Positions 22,622 through 33,535 of a stretch of DNA of 64,000 bases are shown here, one piece after another (position 1 is the first letter of the stretch; the number at the start of each line of letters is the position of its first letter). The notes below the pieces were generated by a model. It saw nothing but the letters and a program-made list of their open reading frames with translations, had not been told where the DNA came from and made no database searches. The stretch comes from Fagopyrum homotropicum. Taxonomy: Eukaryota > Streptophyta > Magnoliopsida > Caryophyllales > Polygonaceae. The position numbers and the translations under genes were made by a program. The stretch spans positions 134,143,820 to 134,207,819 of the forward strand of contig BSWB01000003.1 of the NCBI GenBank assembly GCA_033239125.1, read 5' to 3'.

Positions 22622-22826
22622 AAGTTTCGGGACGAAACTTATTTTGAGGGGGATCTGATGTAACGGCCAGTTTTTTTTTTTCTGTTACGCTTTGATAGGG
22701 TTAGAGAAGTTTAGGAAATGAATAAAAATTTAGTGAGACTAGGACAAACCACTTATTTATGGAAGTGGTTTAATTAAGTACCTTGTTCTAAGTTTCGGGA
22801 CGAAACTTATTTTAAGGGGGTACTGA
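22622..22826 (+). promoter_or_regulatory. Doubled pre-PPT hairpin and PPT, with an extra LTR-like start
   Basis: AAGTTTCGGGACGAAACTT occurs at 22622-22640 and again at 22790-22808, each followed by a purine tract (TTTTGAGGGGGATC and TTTTAAGGGGGTAC) and then TGATGTAA. The first is followed by TGTAACGGCC at 22659, a foreign LTR-like start of about 130 bp. The second precedes the real LTR at 22827. Confidence 0.85.
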
Positions 22827-25618
22827 TGTAATATCCGGAATTTTTATTTCCGTTTAATTCCGAATCAAATCGGACTTCGAGCCGTTGACGGTTTTCCATT
22901 CTATCTAGCAATTCTTTCTTCACAAATTTTATCATTTTATGTAGAAGCTAATTCACAAAAAATGATAAAATTATATCAAGCTCTAATTCCTATAATTATT
23001 TATCATTTTATGTAGAATTTAATTTACATAAAATGATATAATTATATCAAATCCTAATTCTTATAATTATGTATTATTTTATGTAGAATTTAATTCACAT
23101 AAAATGATAGATTTATATCAAACCCTAGTTATTATAATTCATTCTTATCGATGACTTTAGACGAGATCATGACAAGCTGTGACGAGATCATGAGCAAGCT
23201 GAGACGAGGCCATGACAAAGCCCGACAAATCTGTGACAAACTCATTCATGGGCCTGACAAGGCCATGACGAGTTTTGACAGATTTTTGACAAACTTTCGG
23301 CCCACTTATTTCTTGCCATATTTCAGCCCATTGTTTCTTAATTGGTTTGATTGTTCCCAGCCCTTACCTTAACCTTTCTTGGCGGATCAAGCAGCCCAGG
23401 AGGCCCAACAATCACACCTTCAGCAGCCCACACACTCAGTTGCTTAATGTGGCTTGCGGGAGCCTAGAAGAGTGTTAATTCCAGCCCATAACTCCATGAG
23501 ATGCTGCCCTATCTTCCACGTTGTAACAGCCAGCTCTTTCCCTTCCCTATATCACGTAACAGCAGTGAATAAACGAGGCAAATCCACAGCTGAAACAGCC
23601 CTACATTCACGCCATAAGAGAAGGAGTTGCAACGTCTTTGCTTCCAAATGCACGTAAACCTCTCCTCCCCTTCTTCTGTATCGACGCAGATCGCAGCAGC
23701 CCCATTGAAGCACCAACATTGCACAACAGCAGCCCCATTAAAGCACCAACATTGCACAGCAGCAGCCCCATTGAAGCACCAACATTGCATAACAGCAGGA
23801 GCGTTCACCCTTCTGCACATCCCTTGCAACCTCGTGAGCCTCGCGGGCGAGTTTTATAGTTGAGTGTAACCATACTCTTTCAACCTTGCTTTCCTTCAAT
23901 CATATGTGTACTTATAGCTGATGCTAAACCATCTTGGAACCATGTATTTCAGTCAAGAAAACAACAGCAGAGAGCTATTACGTTTTTCTCAGTTTTCGGA
24001 AGTGACGAGCAGTCAACTTCGGTTCCAGATTTGGGTAAGTTATACTTCTTCTTTTTGGCTGAATTTTGGAAATGTTGTAGTCAGTAGTACATAGTATATC
24101 ATACTAAAAATTGGGAAGAATCAGAGTTACGGTTCGAGAGTTATGATGTTGCAAAGTGACTCCTCATGTAGTTTTTTTTATAAATGTGCTGAGTTGAGAA
24201 AAACAGCATGGGATCTGTTTTGGGAGATAGTTTTGAATATGATTTTGATCTCTGTTTGACTTGAGTTTTGGATATGATTTAGTTGACATATTATAGTAGA
24301 AAATATCAAAATTTGGAATAAATATAGCGAATGGTTTAGGAGTTATGATTTTTCAAAGTGTACTTAGAAATTTGACTAAGTATAGGAACGTTTTTAGTGT
24401 TGTAGCCAACTTTAAGGATTTTTGTAGAAGTGATAATGGAACAGTTTTAGAAAATTCTTGCTCCTATGAGTAGATTAGATATCCTAGATAATTTAGAGAT
24501 TTATTTTAGAATTATATAAGTTTATTTTAATTTCATATTTAAAGTTGTAGTTGGACCTTAGTGACTTTTCGTGAAATAGAAAAGTGGGTAGTTTCTCTTG
24601 TTTTACCTAAAATCATCCTAGGGAGTAGAATATGGTTAATTAGCCTCAAGTAAGAATTTAAGTACGTATTACGAGTTTTGGAAGTCTCGGGACCAAGGGT
24701 AAAATAGTCATGTTACCTTAAATAAGTATTGTAATAAATTATGTCCAAATAGGATCTTACAGCTTAGGAGTTTCAGACTTCTAAGTACCTAGGGAAATGT
24801 ATTGACCCACGTGCCTCCTTTGACAGGCAAATGAGTTTCTGCAGTTACTGATTGAGTGGTGTTAAGAGAGGCGAGATTCGATTCTGGTAAGTCCACGGAC
24901 TTACTTAGCTGACTTTCTTGTATGAGTGTAATGTGTATGAGTGGTGTTTGCTAGTTATGATAAACAACGAAACCGGATTAGGCCGACTTTATTATTTATG
25001 TAATTGACCCAAGTGTATGATAACGGGTCGTGACATCATCTGCCTAGCTCTTGCGAGAGTCTAGAAGGTTCCCTGCGACCAGACCAGTCCGGTAGACGGT
25101 CAGATGCATTACTACCATTCCGCGTTGGTAAACGGGGACAAGGGCGAGGTTTGGGAATCCCTCGTGTCACAACATAAGTATCATTAGTAATGACCTATCA
25201 CCCAATTAGAGATAATAAAAGGATTGAGTGTTGCATGTTGATTGTGTATTTGTGTGTATGTGCTTTTACCTTTATCCTTATGCATAGAATGTTAGCTAAC
25301 GGTTTTATACCGCTTGTAGATGTCTTGCAGGTTAAGACAGTTGTAAAGAGATCCGGAGGAAATGGTCAGCCGGGTCCACGTACTAATTTAGTTGGGGACG
25401 GGGATGTCTTCTGTTCTTCATATGCATCATTTTAGTAATTTTTCTTGTAAGGCTGATACATATTCTCCATGTATATATTGTTTACAGTTTTCAAATGTTT
25501 TAAATACTTTTGTGCCTTGTTGTAAGATCCAAGTAAAATTGTTGTCAAACTATGGTCGGGACCCATTGTGAGGTCCTAACCAGTAGCTCCCCGAGTTCTC
25601 AGAATTTGGGGTGTTACA
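22827..25618 (+). repeat. 3' LTR of the non-coding gypsy
   Basis: It is 2792 bp and nearly identical to 16013-18772. Most of the length difference is one extra 33-bp unit (three copies at about 23692-23790 against two in the left LTR). Confidence 0.93.
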
Positions 25619-25623
25619 GCCGA

Positions 25624-26011
25624 GCCGGTTGATGATATGGTGGAGGAGATAAAGGCTGTCCGACGAAGGAGCAAATGGGATAATGATGACTACATATGTC
25701 GTGGTCATATACTCAATGGCATGAGTGATGCATTGTTTGATGTCTACCAAAGTGTAGAGTCATCAACATCAATGTGGGATCAACTGGAGTCTAAGTACAT
25801 GGCGGAGGATGCTTCATCTCACAAATTCTTAGTCTCGGATTTTAACTCATATAAAATGGTGGACTCAAGGCCGGTAATGGAACAATACAATGAATTGCTC
25901 CGGATTCTTGGGAGGTTCACTCAACATGCCATGCATATGGATGAGGCCATTGCGGTTTCGTCTATAATGGATAAGCTCCCCCTTCGTGGAAGGACTTCCG
26001 CCATGTGCTAA
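25624..26011 (+). pseudogene. Copia gag, central part (frameshifted)
   Basis: The frame reads EPVDDMVEEIKAVRRRSKWD, then HILNGMSDALFDVY and WDQLESKYMAEDASSHKFLV, the UBN2/copia gag region. It ends in a false stop at 26009-26011. A missing base in the C-run near 25978-25983 shifts the frame; the continuation is in the frame used from 26005 onward. Confidence 0.88.
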
Positions 26012-27864
26012 AGCACAAGAAGAAAGAACTCAAGTTGGTGGAACTTGGCTCTCACCTTCAAATTGAACAAGGCCTTAGGGCACAAGAAGGGGGACTCAAG
26101 AAGGAGGATAAAACTTCTACTTCCCACGAGGCCAACATGATGGATGGCAAGGGCAAAAGGAAGAGGTTCAAAGGAAAGGGCAAGGACAAGGGAAATAAGT
26201 CCAAGAAGTCCAAGAAGGATAATGTTGACAAGAAACCAAAAGGTTCTTGTTGGAAGTGTGGCAAGACTGGCCACTTCAAGCGGGATTGCAAGGTAAAGGA
26301 TGATGGATCCAAGGGTGGAGGCCAAATTGGCCAAAACCCCTCAAACCAAGGTGACTCACTTATGAGTCTTGATTCTAACTTTGATATAAATTCTGATTTG
26401 AATTATGTGTCATTGACCTTTGAATGTTTGTCCATGCAGGATGATGACCTTGGATGGTGGGTGGACTCGGGTGCAACAACTCATGTTTGCAAAGATCGGC
26501 GTTGGTTCAAGACTTACGCTGTTGCTAACGATGGAGCACTCATACATATGGGAAACGAGTCTACCACCCCCGTTCTAGGAAGAGGACGGGTTGATCTATA
26601 CTTCACAAGTGGCAAGACTCTAGTCTTGTCAAATGTACTACATGCACCGGCCATTAGAAAGAATGTGGTTTCTGGTGGTGTACTCAATAGGCTTGGCTTC
26701 AAGCAAGTCATAGAAGCCGACCGCTATGTATTATCTAGGAGAGGAACATTTGTAGGCTTTGGCCATTCGAACAATAATATGTTTCTTCTCTCTTTATGTA
26801 ATAAACTTTCTAATAGTAATATAAACAAGAACAGTTTGTTTACATTGTCTTCTTCTTCTTCTTCTTCTTCTTCTTCTTCTTCTTCTTCTTCTTCTTCTTC
26901 CAATTGTGATTTTGTTAAACGGCGTGCACGACTTGGACACGTTCATTTTAAGCATATGAATGACATGACTAAGGATGGTATTTTACCTAAACTTGACTTG
27001 CCAAAAGACAAGTGTAAAACGTGCATGTTGACCAAGATAACAAGACTTCCATTTCCTAGAGTTGAAAGAAAACAATCAATGCTCGGCTTAGTTCACTCGG
27101 ATCTAGGCGACTTGCACTCTACTCCTTCATTAGGAAAGAAGAAGTATTACGTAACATTCATAGATGATTACTCTAGGTATTGTTACATATATCTACTCTT
27201 TGCAAAGAGTGGTGCCTTAGACAAATTCTATGTATTCAAGAATGAATCTGAGTTGCAATAAGGTACCTTAATAAAAAGACTACGCACGGATCGTGGTTGT
27301 GAATTTATGGATAAGGAATACTTTGAGAGTGTTGGAATCATACATGAGACCACAACACCTTACACACCACAATCGAATGGTGTGGCCGAACGAAAGAACC
27401 GAGTGCTTAAAGAGATGGTCAATGCCATGTTGTCTTACTCGGGTCTTAAGAATTCGTTTTGGGGTGAAGCTATGCTCACAGCAAACTACTTGCTTAATCG
27501 TGTTCCAAGCAAAAGAAGCAAGAAGACTCCTTATGAACTATGGTTCAAAAGGAAGCCAAACCTACATTACTTACGAGTTTGGGGATGTCGAGCCATAGTA
27601 AGGCTAAATGACAACAAACGTAAGACTTTAGGTGAAAGAGGTGTTGAGTGTGTGTTCATTGGCTATGCCGAACACTCCAAAGCTTATAGGTTCTATGTGA
27701 TAGAACCAAATGACTTCATCACGGTTAATACCGTAGTAGAGTCTAGGGATGTCATATTTGATGAAGATCGCTTCACCTCGGCTCCTAGGCCTAGGGAAGT
27801 GATCAACATGACATTGTGCGATAACTCTAGGAAAAAGACATACACAAAACCTAAATTTGTGTAG
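26005..27864 (+). pseudogene. Copia gag zinc knuckle, protease and integrase (one stop)
   Basis: In one frame there is a lysine-rich gag end with a CCHC knuckle (CWKCGKTGHFKRDC), the aspartic protease site (WWVDSGATTHVCKD), a poly-serine insert coded by (TCT)n at about 26849-26900, the GAG-pre-integrase HHCC region (LGHVHFKHMNDM, CKTCMLTK), the integrase core (HSDLGDLHSTPS, FIDDYSRYCYIYLL, then TDRGCEFMDKEYFES and YTPQSNGVAERKNR) and integrase C-terminal sequence up to SRDVIFDEDRF. One in-frame TAA lies at 27259-27261, after which the same frame continues. The sequence ends with a stop at 27862 and no RT follows, so the element is 3'-truncated. Confidence 0.92.
26849..26900 (+). repeat. (TCT)n microsatellite in the copia frame
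   Basis: An uninterrupted TCT run of roughly 17 units codes for serines between protease and integrase. Confidence 0.9.
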
Positions 27865-27913
27865 TCAACTAGACAAGGTAAGAGTTCGAAAAAAGACATG
27901 TAAATTTAAAGTC

Positions 27914-28024
27914 GAGCCTAATATATAAGTTGGTGGACTACACATATTGTCAATTTATTATAGGATGGGATCTCATCGACTTTTTATGTTGGATTTAGAC
28001 CTAACGCGCATATACAATCGTATA
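27914..28024 (+). repeat. Diverged fragment of the TRIM LTR
   Basis: GAGCCTAATATATAAGTTGGTGGACTA...TTATAGGATGGGATC...GACCTAACGCGCATA follows, in order, the LTR of the TRIM at 6967-7327 (GCCTAGTATATAAGGTCGGTGG...TTAGGATGGAAC...GTCTAACGCGCACA). No ends or TSD are identifiable. Confidence 0.6.
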
Positions 28025-28127
28025 CACACTGCCCTCATTTGTATGTCATATCGTACAATAATATGTTATCAATCGAGTGAATATACCAGTACTTTCTCAT
28101 TTTCATTGGTAAATCTAGTTTTTCAGA

Positions 28128-28370
28128 TAATGCAATGCACGTTTAATTTATGGTGGATTGATTAGATATAACATAATATCGTGTTCCTTTGTATACAACA
28201 AACAAGTCAGTGAGTCACGACTTTCCTAAAATATATTGAATTGAAAAAGAAGCAAAGCAAAATGGGATTAATGCATGTTTTTGTCTAGCTTTCACTGGAA
28301 TGATTTTTTTTAAAGGTATATGGCAATTCTCAAAAGATTAACAGCTTTAATCGGAAACTTAAACCCTTTA
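28128..28370. repeat. Copy 1 of a ~220-240 bp dispersed direct repeat
   Basis: The segment from TGCACGTTTAATTTATGG to about TTAATCGGAAACTT is repeated at 29142-29365, roughly 1 kb away, with moderate divergence. No terminal inverted repeats are visible, so a local duplication is the simplest reading. Confidence 0.75.
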
Positions 28371-29141
28371 CGCTTTTAACCTTTATGTTGGAGACAATAA
28401 GTTTCCACGTTTGAAAATAGAGCATTTTGAACGGTCGGTAAACCCTTTTGAAAATATTATAGAAATATTTTATGTCTAAAAAAAATTACACTTGGAATGA
28501 CATTCGACCTTACTTTTGTTTTATAGTCGAGAAAAATTCTAAACAATATTTGCTGACATGCTTTTATGTTACACCTCTAACACCTCGTAGAGCTGGTTAG
28601 GAGTTGAAGAGATAAAATCCCCTCGTCCAAGGGTACGTAGGGGCGTCAATGCACTTGGTCCGAAACGGAAATCTTGTTGTCCGGCCAACGAGTTTGAGGA
28701 TTGAGGGGGCTAAGGGTTTCGGACAAAGACCTTCCTGTGCCAACGATATGGTATCCACTTATTTTGGGTAATTTGTCTGCATTTTTTGTTGTTTGAGTGG
28801 TTTAATACTTGCACGTCTAGTATTATCTTTAGAATTTTGATTACTAAATATTGTATTGTCATTCATACTGCCGTATCACTGTTTTATCGTCAATCTAAAC
28901 TCCTCAATAAAATTTCTCTAAATAAACATAACTGATAGTAACTATAAACCTAACGTTCTTTGTTCTTTCTTGTATTTCGTATAATAATATTGTACACAGA
29001 TTATTTTGAGGATTATTTTGACTCAAAAAAAATAATCAAATACACAAAAATTATCAGATTAGTGGAGGGATTATTGAAAATAATAATCCCGTAAAATAAT
29101 TTTCGATGCTTTGTCCAAGTGACCCTTAGTATCCCAACTAA
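28371..29141. other. Intergenic DNA between the direct repeats
   Basis: No coding sequence was recognised. AT-rich, with several AATAATC-type short repeats near 29000-29100. Confidence 0.35.
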
Positions 29142-29365
29142 TGACATGCACGTTTCTTTTATGGTTGATGGATTAGATATAACATAATATGATGTCCCTT
29201 TGTATACAACAAACGAGTCACGACTTTCCTAAAATATCTTAAATTGAAAAAGAAGTAAAGCAAAATGGGATTCATGCATGTTTTTGTCTAGCTTTCACTA
29301 GAATGATTTATTTAAAGGCATATATAACAATCCTCAAAAGATTAATAACTTTAAACGGAAACCCG
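29142..29365. repeat. Copy 2 of the ~220-240 bp direct repeat
   Basis: It matches 28128-28370, for example in TTGTATACAACAAACGAGTCA and GCATGTTTTTGTCTAGCTTT, with small indels. Confidence 0.75.
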
Positions 29366-30149
29366 AGTTATAGGGTTATCACAAAATAGACATTTTATCC
29401 TAATATATTTCCAAAGCATATGTAAAATGAAGGATTGAACATTTTACTACAACTTTTGGAATACCATTTATAATGATATAAACACGTTCTATGTAAACTA
29501 AAGGAAAATACAAGTAATAAGATTTGATTCCTCAACCCTATAGCTTTTGCCCGAATATTCGGGCTATAAAAAAAAATTGGTTTCTGAATGACAAGATAAC
29601 TTCAAGTCGAGCTTTAGAAATAAGTGAATTGTCCTACTATTTACGTGGTGGTGTTGGGGGTCAGCATGAGAGTTGTTGGTGGTGGTCAGCATGAAAAACC
29701 AAACCAGTCTAGCCAAGCCAATGGAGACATAAGTCGGGCCGATCAACAAAGCTTTGGTTGAGCCGATCTATCGGAGAGATCGTTTAAATCGGTGTAACAG
29801 TTGAACATCCATCTATGAAAAATATCAAATGTTAATTGAAATTAAATTTGAATCAACCTATTAAAAAAAATATATCCCTCTCCCTTATACTCCTCCGATC
29901 GGCTCGGTTTATAAACAGGCCGGCTCGACCGATCCTATATGTGTGTCTATCTTCTACCTTCTGTTCCCATCTACGTTGTAATATTTATATTTCTTATTTT
30001 CTTTTTGGATTTGCACTCAATGATTCAAATCATTACATCAATTTCTATGTGTTCAACCTTGACCCTTTATCTTGATTGGGTCTTTAAATTATTTACGTCT
30101 AACACCAACATGGTTAAAACTTAGATCGGTTGTAGATCTTTAGGGCATC
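29366..30149. other. Intergenic, no gene recognised
   Basis: It contains a perfect 16-bp palindrome GCCCGAATATTCGGGC (29549-29564) and CCGATC/GGCCGG-rich patches near 29740-29940. The short frames carry no recognisable domain. Confidence 0.35.
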
Positions 30150-31780
30150 AATTGGTTTAGCCGGAATCCATGTTGAGGTAGATCCTGAAGTACATGGAAT
30201 GTCACGTCAAGGGAGAAAACAAAATTAGCCAATGAATTCGCCATCCAATTACCTTCCATGAAAATATGACCAAATTTGATGATCGAGTCCTGAACTACGA
30301 AGCCTTAGCATCGTACCACCGGGTAGGGCTGCACATATTTAGACCAGACTGCAAAACAAGACCGGATCGGAAATTACGGTCCAGTCCTGGATCGTAATTG
30401 TAAAAATCTGGTCCGGCCCCGGACTGTAATGTTCCGGTCGGTCCGGACCGTTAATTTGCATTTTAATTTTTAAAAATTAAGAAGTGTATCCGATCTGGTC
30501 CCAGGCCGTAATGGTCCGGTCCGGTCCGGTCCGGACCGTTACTTTACATTTTAAAATTTTTTAAATAAGAAGTGTATCCGGTCCGGTCCAAACCCGGACC
30601 GGACCGGAAATTACAGTCCGGTCCTGGACCGTAATTGTAAAAATCCGGTCCGGTCCCGAACCGTAATGTTCCGGTATGGTCCGGACCGTTAATTTACATT
30701 TTAATTTTATTAAATAAGAAGTGTATCCGGTCTGGCCCCGGACCGTAATGTTCCGGTCGGTCCGGACCGTTAATTTGCATTTTAATTTTTAAAAATTAAG
30801 AAGTGTATCCGATCTGGTCCCAGGCCGTAATGGTCCGGTCCGGTCCGGTCCGGACCGTTACTTTACATTTTAAATTTTTTTAAATAAGAAGTGTATCCGG
30901 TCCGGTCCAAACCCGGACCGGACCGGAAATTACAGTCCAGTCCGGTCCTGGACCGTAATTGTAAAAATCCGGTCCGGTCCCGAACCGTAATGTTCCGGTA
31001 TGGTCCGGACCGTTAATTTACATTTTAATTTTATTAAATAAGAAGTGTATCCGGTCTGGTCCCGGACCGTAATGTTCCAGTCCGGTCTGGACCGTTAATT
31101 TACATTTTAATTATTTTTAAATAAGAAGTGTATCCGGTCCGGTCCAAACCCGGACCGGACCGGATTTAATCCATAAAAAAAATATTTTTTTAAAAAAAAA
31201 TAATAAAACGGTCCGGACCGGACCCTATTGGACCAGACCGTGGTGGACCGAACCGTAATGGTCCGATCCGGTCCATGGATTGTTTCACTCTAGTAGTGAA
31301 ACGGTCCGATCCGGTCTGATCTGATCCGAAAGTTTACGGTCCGGTCCGGTCCGTTTGAACAACCTTACCACCGGGCCGAACCAAGTCCATATTGTATCTA
31401 CACCATTCTCGATAAATTGCAGAACCATCCAATTGATCAGGAAATGCAATGCAAGTCTCCCTATATCTCTCGCATATGAACCCCAACTTATCACTTACAC
31501 CATTATCACCACGAAAGACACGATTGTTCCTCAATTTCCACGTCCACCATAAAGTTAGCACGAATAGGACATTCCAATTCACACTCGGATTTTGAGACAT
31601 TTCAACTTGTAAATTTTGAAACAATCACTCATCTCATCCAAGATCAAAGAAGGTAGTTTGGACGAAGGAGGAACAAGTGTAATACATATCTTAGTAGCAT
31701 ACTTGCAATGGAATAACTGAAGTAATAAGTAATGTTTCGACAATTTATGAAAATGACATGCAATCGACTTCAGTTGCAAT
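30150..31780 (-). pseudogene. LINE-type zinc-knuckle/RNase H remnant, split by a hAT element
   Basis: Read on the minus strand, 31780-31376 gives a degenerate zf-RVT-like stretch and then VLFVLTLWWTWKLRNNRVFRG and YREWCRYNMDLV, typical of the region before RNase H in plant non-LTR retrotransposon and RNase H-like proteins. After the 1044-bp insertion, 30315-30150 continues with HIFMEGNWMANSLANFVFSLD, which resembles the RNase H C-terminal helix (H..R.GN..AD.LAN). The frame is broken. It could be a LINE end or a domesticated RNase H-like gene fragment; no poly(A) tail or TSD was found. Confidence 0.65.
30324..31367. mobile_element. Non-autonomous hAT element built of GGTCCGG repeats, TSD CCACCGGG
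   Basis: A perfect 8-bp target duplication CCACCGGG flanks it (30316-30323 and 31368-31375), as expected for hAT. The ends are TAGGGCTGCACA and, from the right, TAAGGTTGTTCA (8 of 12 matching), which resemble plant hAT MITE termini. The interior consists of GGTCCGGACCG blocks alternating with short AT spacers ending AAGAAGTGTATCCGG, arranged as a higher-order repeat of about 320 bp (matching points at 30422, 30741 and 31065). There is no transposase. Confidence 0.88.
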
Positions 31781-32646
31781 GTGGCGTCACCATCTTTCAG
31801 TTTTAGTTAATGTAGTGTTCATCCCACTAAATTTAGTTTGAAATGTCTTTTCAACACGTATTTGTGGGTCTTCTAATTTATTTAGAGTACTACTATAACT
31901 TCGTTTTATCGAAAAGTGTGTAAAAGCATCCTCTAGGCCTTCTTATTTTCACAAGTCTTCATTGTTTTCTTCATGACTCTTCTATGGAACTTTCAAGCAT
32001 CATCACTTGACATATATAAGTGTCATATTAAACTCTCGTCCTTATTTTGTTCAAGATGTGATCATTTTAGCTCTAAAGTGTTTCAAATACCTACATGCAC
32101 ATAAAAATGAGTGTAGACATCCATCTTAGAATAGGACTTAATATAAGCTCAAAGATGTCAAACTCATGCAAGCATAAGACTAAACTATTCCTAAATGCAT
32201 CTAAAAACTAAATATGAAAACATGATATCCTAGTTATCCAACTAAAGTGTAAAACACTCATTGGTGACATAGTTCCAAAGCAGGTAAAATATATGTATCC
32301 ACACGTCCACCAAAATCTTCTCCCGTGACATCTCAAACAAAGCTTGTACATTTTGGATTTGATACACGATCATCAAATGGATGTTGTTAACGACCAACTA
32401 AATTCCTTTAACACTCGAACCTAAGGTTTGTTTAAGTAACTTGTGTGCACACTCACACCTCGAAGAGTGTAATTTAATATTAACACGATGACAATTAGAC
32501 ATACGAGTAGAAAAAGATGAAATAATTTATCACGTGTTTGTTGTCTTCGTAACGAAATGATGATACAAGTCACACCAAGCTCGTACAATTACCTCCTTCT
32601 ATGGGGCAAACCACATCTTCTTGAGGTAGTTCATCAACCTTGGATT
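31781..32646. other. Intergenic, no gene recognised
   Basis: AT-rich sequence with only short frames. It may belong to an old gypsy element, but no diagnostic motif is visible. Confidence 0.35.
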
Positions 32647-33330
32647 TGATAAGTGTCAAATGTAACACTTTTTACATCTTGTTTTCATTCATTTCATATC
32701 CTCTTTTTCATCTCATGTATGCCTATTCATACGAAAATCATCCTACTTTTGTATTTCGGTATCTACCTTAGCTTTTATGTGTTTCAGACATCTAAGGCAT
32801 CAAGCATGCCAAGATTCATCCTTCCTTAAGTCAGAGCTAAAGAGAGGACCTTATATGACTGAGGAGTTGCAACAAGAACTCCGTAGGATTAGCTACAAAG
32901 TTGAAAATTCGAGATTAGAGCATCAGAACAAGTGAAATGGTCAGATGGTATGGCCAAACGACCGTAGGGTGGCCGTTTGGATCGTTACATTGGTTTCAAA
33001 AGCCCAATTAGAAGCCCAACCCAAGGCTCAAATGCAACCTACCAAAACGGCAGGTACACGGTCGGTATGGCCATATGATAATCGTTGCACCACCGTTTGG
33101 CTACCCGTTTCGGTGTTGCGGCGAGAAGTTTCCAAATCTCCGATTTTATCTTTGGAAAGCATATATTGTGTGTAAACACTAGATTTCAATTTCTTCCCTA
33201 TATAAGCATATCTCAGTCTTAGGGTTATATATGTTGATTACTCCTTATTCTAACCGTCAAGATAGTTGTTAGTTTGTTTTGAAGGTTTGCCCAACTAGAA
33301 CGAAACGATTGTAAGTTTTTGTCTATCTTG
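32647..33330 (+). repeat. Old LTR-like fragment, related to 13449-14110
   Basis: It begins TGATAAGTGTCAAATGTAAC and shares three ordered segments with 13449-14110. CCCTATATAAGCATA (near 33196) could be its TATA box. A region of GGTATGGCC/CGTTTGG repeats at 32940-33120 resembles the GC-rich part of many gypsy LTRs. Confidence 0.55.
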
Positions 33331-33535
33331 ATTTAATATATTGTTTTTGCTGTATATTTTATCATGCTTGGCTAAACTTTTTTCTGATCTAAGGATTGGA
33401 TGATCTCTATAAGGGTTTAATTTATTGTTTGCTTATATCTTTATGAATTGAGATTTTAATATTGCTTCTTTTCAAAGAGATTTATTCCTACCTTTTAAGT
33501 ACCTTCGAAAGAAGTGGTGTTTTTAATCGGTTAAG

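Larger units (their letters stand above)
18773..22826 (+). other. Non-coding interior of the gypsy, with a duplicated ~0.52 kb module
   Basis: After the primer site comes a leader shared with the elements at 47081 and 61514 (GGTTGGCAACAATGGCACTTG). The longest frames are about 127 codons or less and show no retroviral domain. Segments at about 19560-20028 and 20085-20548 are diverged copies of one another, both ending near CGAACTAAAGAAG.ATAAAAGGAT. The same module appears once in the element at 44332-54635 (about 47960-48435). Confidence 0.75.
16013..25618 (+). mobile_element. Complete non-coding Ty3/gypsy-type element (LARD-like), TSD GCCGA
   Basis: LTRs 16013-18772 (2760 bp) and 22827-25618 (2792 bp) run from TGTAATATCC to GTGTTACA and are nearly identical. 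The 5-bp duplication GCCGA lies at 16008-16012 and 25619-25623. The primer site TGGTATCAGAGTC starts at 18776, and the PPT TAAGGGGG precedes the right LTR. The ~4.05 kb interior has no gag or pol. Long LTRs with a non-coding interior fit a large retrotransposon derivative. The pre-PPT hairpin and U5 blocks place it with the chromoviruses elsewhere in this window. Confidence 0.93.
14445..27864 (+). mobile_element. 3'-truncated Ty1/copia element carrying a nested gypsy
   Basis: The structure is 5' LTR 14445-15845, gag start at 15899, a nested gypsy at 16013-25618, then the rest of gag, protease and integrase to 27864. RT, RNase H and the 3' LTR are absent. Without the nested element (9606 bp plus the 5-bp duplication) the copia remnant is about 3.8 kb. 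Domain order (GAG-PR-INT) is that of Ty1/copia. Confidence 0.88.

Noticed and set aside
32945..33175. 76-codon plus-strand frame
   Set aside because: It falls inside an LTR-like segment with repeated CGTTTGG/GGTATGGCC motifs.
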